In this document: positions 40,098 to 40,181 of the stretch, piece after piece
Numbering within the stretch: position 1 is the first letter of the stretch
Layout: every line of letters starts with the position of its first letter
Assembly: GCA_021846505.1 (NCBI GenBank)
Contig: JAJZWV010000035.1
Location: 1-40,181, forward strand
Direction: 5' to 3'
Length of the DNA: 40,181 nucleotides
From: Bacillota bacterium
GTDB lineage: Bacteria > Bacillota > Sulfobacillia > Sulfobacillales > JAIMBI01
Made by a program: the position numbers and the translations under genes
Notes under the pieces: model-generated
What the model was told of the DNA's origin: nothing
The model's database searches: none
What the model saw: only the letters and a program-made list of their open reading frames with translations

Positions 40098-40181
40098 ATG
40101 TCTACTACACCTCCGACGAAGTCGCGACGAAGGGGGCGCCCGTTGGCGCCGCTGACCCTGAGCCCCGACGAACGCACCACC
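40098..40181 (+). CDS. IS630-family transposase, N-terminal fragment (cut by window end)
   Basis: From ATG 40098 the frame is open to the window end (28 residues): MSTTPPTKSRRRGRP, then LAPLTLSPDERTT. A basic start followed by L.L...ER..L is the usual beginning of IS630-type transposases, just before their helix-turn-helix. There is no strong ribosome binding site. The element has the same orientation as the copy whose C-terminus opens the window. Confidence 0.72.
   Translation, partial: MSTTPPTKSRRRGRPLAPLTLSPDERTT

Noticed and set aside
1-40181. tRNA, rRNA genes or CRISPR arrays
   Set aside because: No cloverleaf-like segments, rRNA motifs or regularly spaced repeats were recognised on reading; a tRNA or covariance-model scan was not possible here.

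Overview
The window is GC-rich DNA from a low-complexity-of-synteny but recognisable Firmicutes (Bacillota) chromosome. The minus strand carries, in order, metG, tatD, a yabE-like gene, ksgA, a ykuK-like gene, veg, cphB, cphA, ispE, a nucleotidyltransferase gene, purR, ilvA, spoVG, glmU, prs and pth. This is the conserved origin-proximal block of spore formers such as Bacillus (metG to pth), with local substitutions. The high GC content, a T-box leader on metG, SpoVG, Veg and a PurR-type repressor together suggest a high-GC spore-forming lineage such as Symbiobacteriia, Sulfobacillia or Thermaerobacter relatives. That placement is inference.

Layout. Positions 1-127 are the end of an IS630-type element inserted into an ABC permease gene; the rest of that ABC operon, headed by a frameshifted secreted-protein gene, runs to 2279. 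Positions 2673-4075 hold an XRE-TPR regulator divergent from a small gene for a secreted peptide, a possible RRNPP-type signalling pair. A GT4 glycosyltransferase follows (4317-5405). Positions 5471-7725 are a decay zone: an AraC regulator with several frameshifts, a VOC gene with an amber codon, a degenerate second pth fragment, an antitoxin gene with an amber codon, an inverted PIN-toxin remnant and a second broken VOC copy. The housekeeping block occupies 7930-24825, ending with the metG promoter and T-box riboswitch.

From 24826 the content is accessory: a DUF1801-type protein, an NAD-dependent epimerase-like protein, an overlapping MutS-like/MutS-like/MFS operon on the plus strand, and an SbcC/SbcD-like pair on the minus strand. 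The last locus (35787-39868, minus) is a compact class III lanthipeptide operon: a 33-residue precursor with a labionin-type S-x2-S-x2-C core, a three-domain LanKC synthetase lacking cyclase zinc ligands, and a translationally coupled MFS exporter. The window closes with the left end of another IS630-type element in the same orientation as the first. Both window ends therefore lie inside copies of what looks like one repeat family, which is probably why the sequence stops there.

How the genes work together. The core block covers methionyl-tRNA charging, rRNA maturation, peptidoglycan and isoprenoid precursors, PRPP supply with purine repression, sporulation regulation and peptidyl-tRNA recycling. 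Cyanophycin synthesis and breakdown (nitrogen storage) are inserted into that block. The strongest candidates for new biology are the lanthipeptide operon, the XRE-TPR/peptide pair and the paired MutS-like ATPases.
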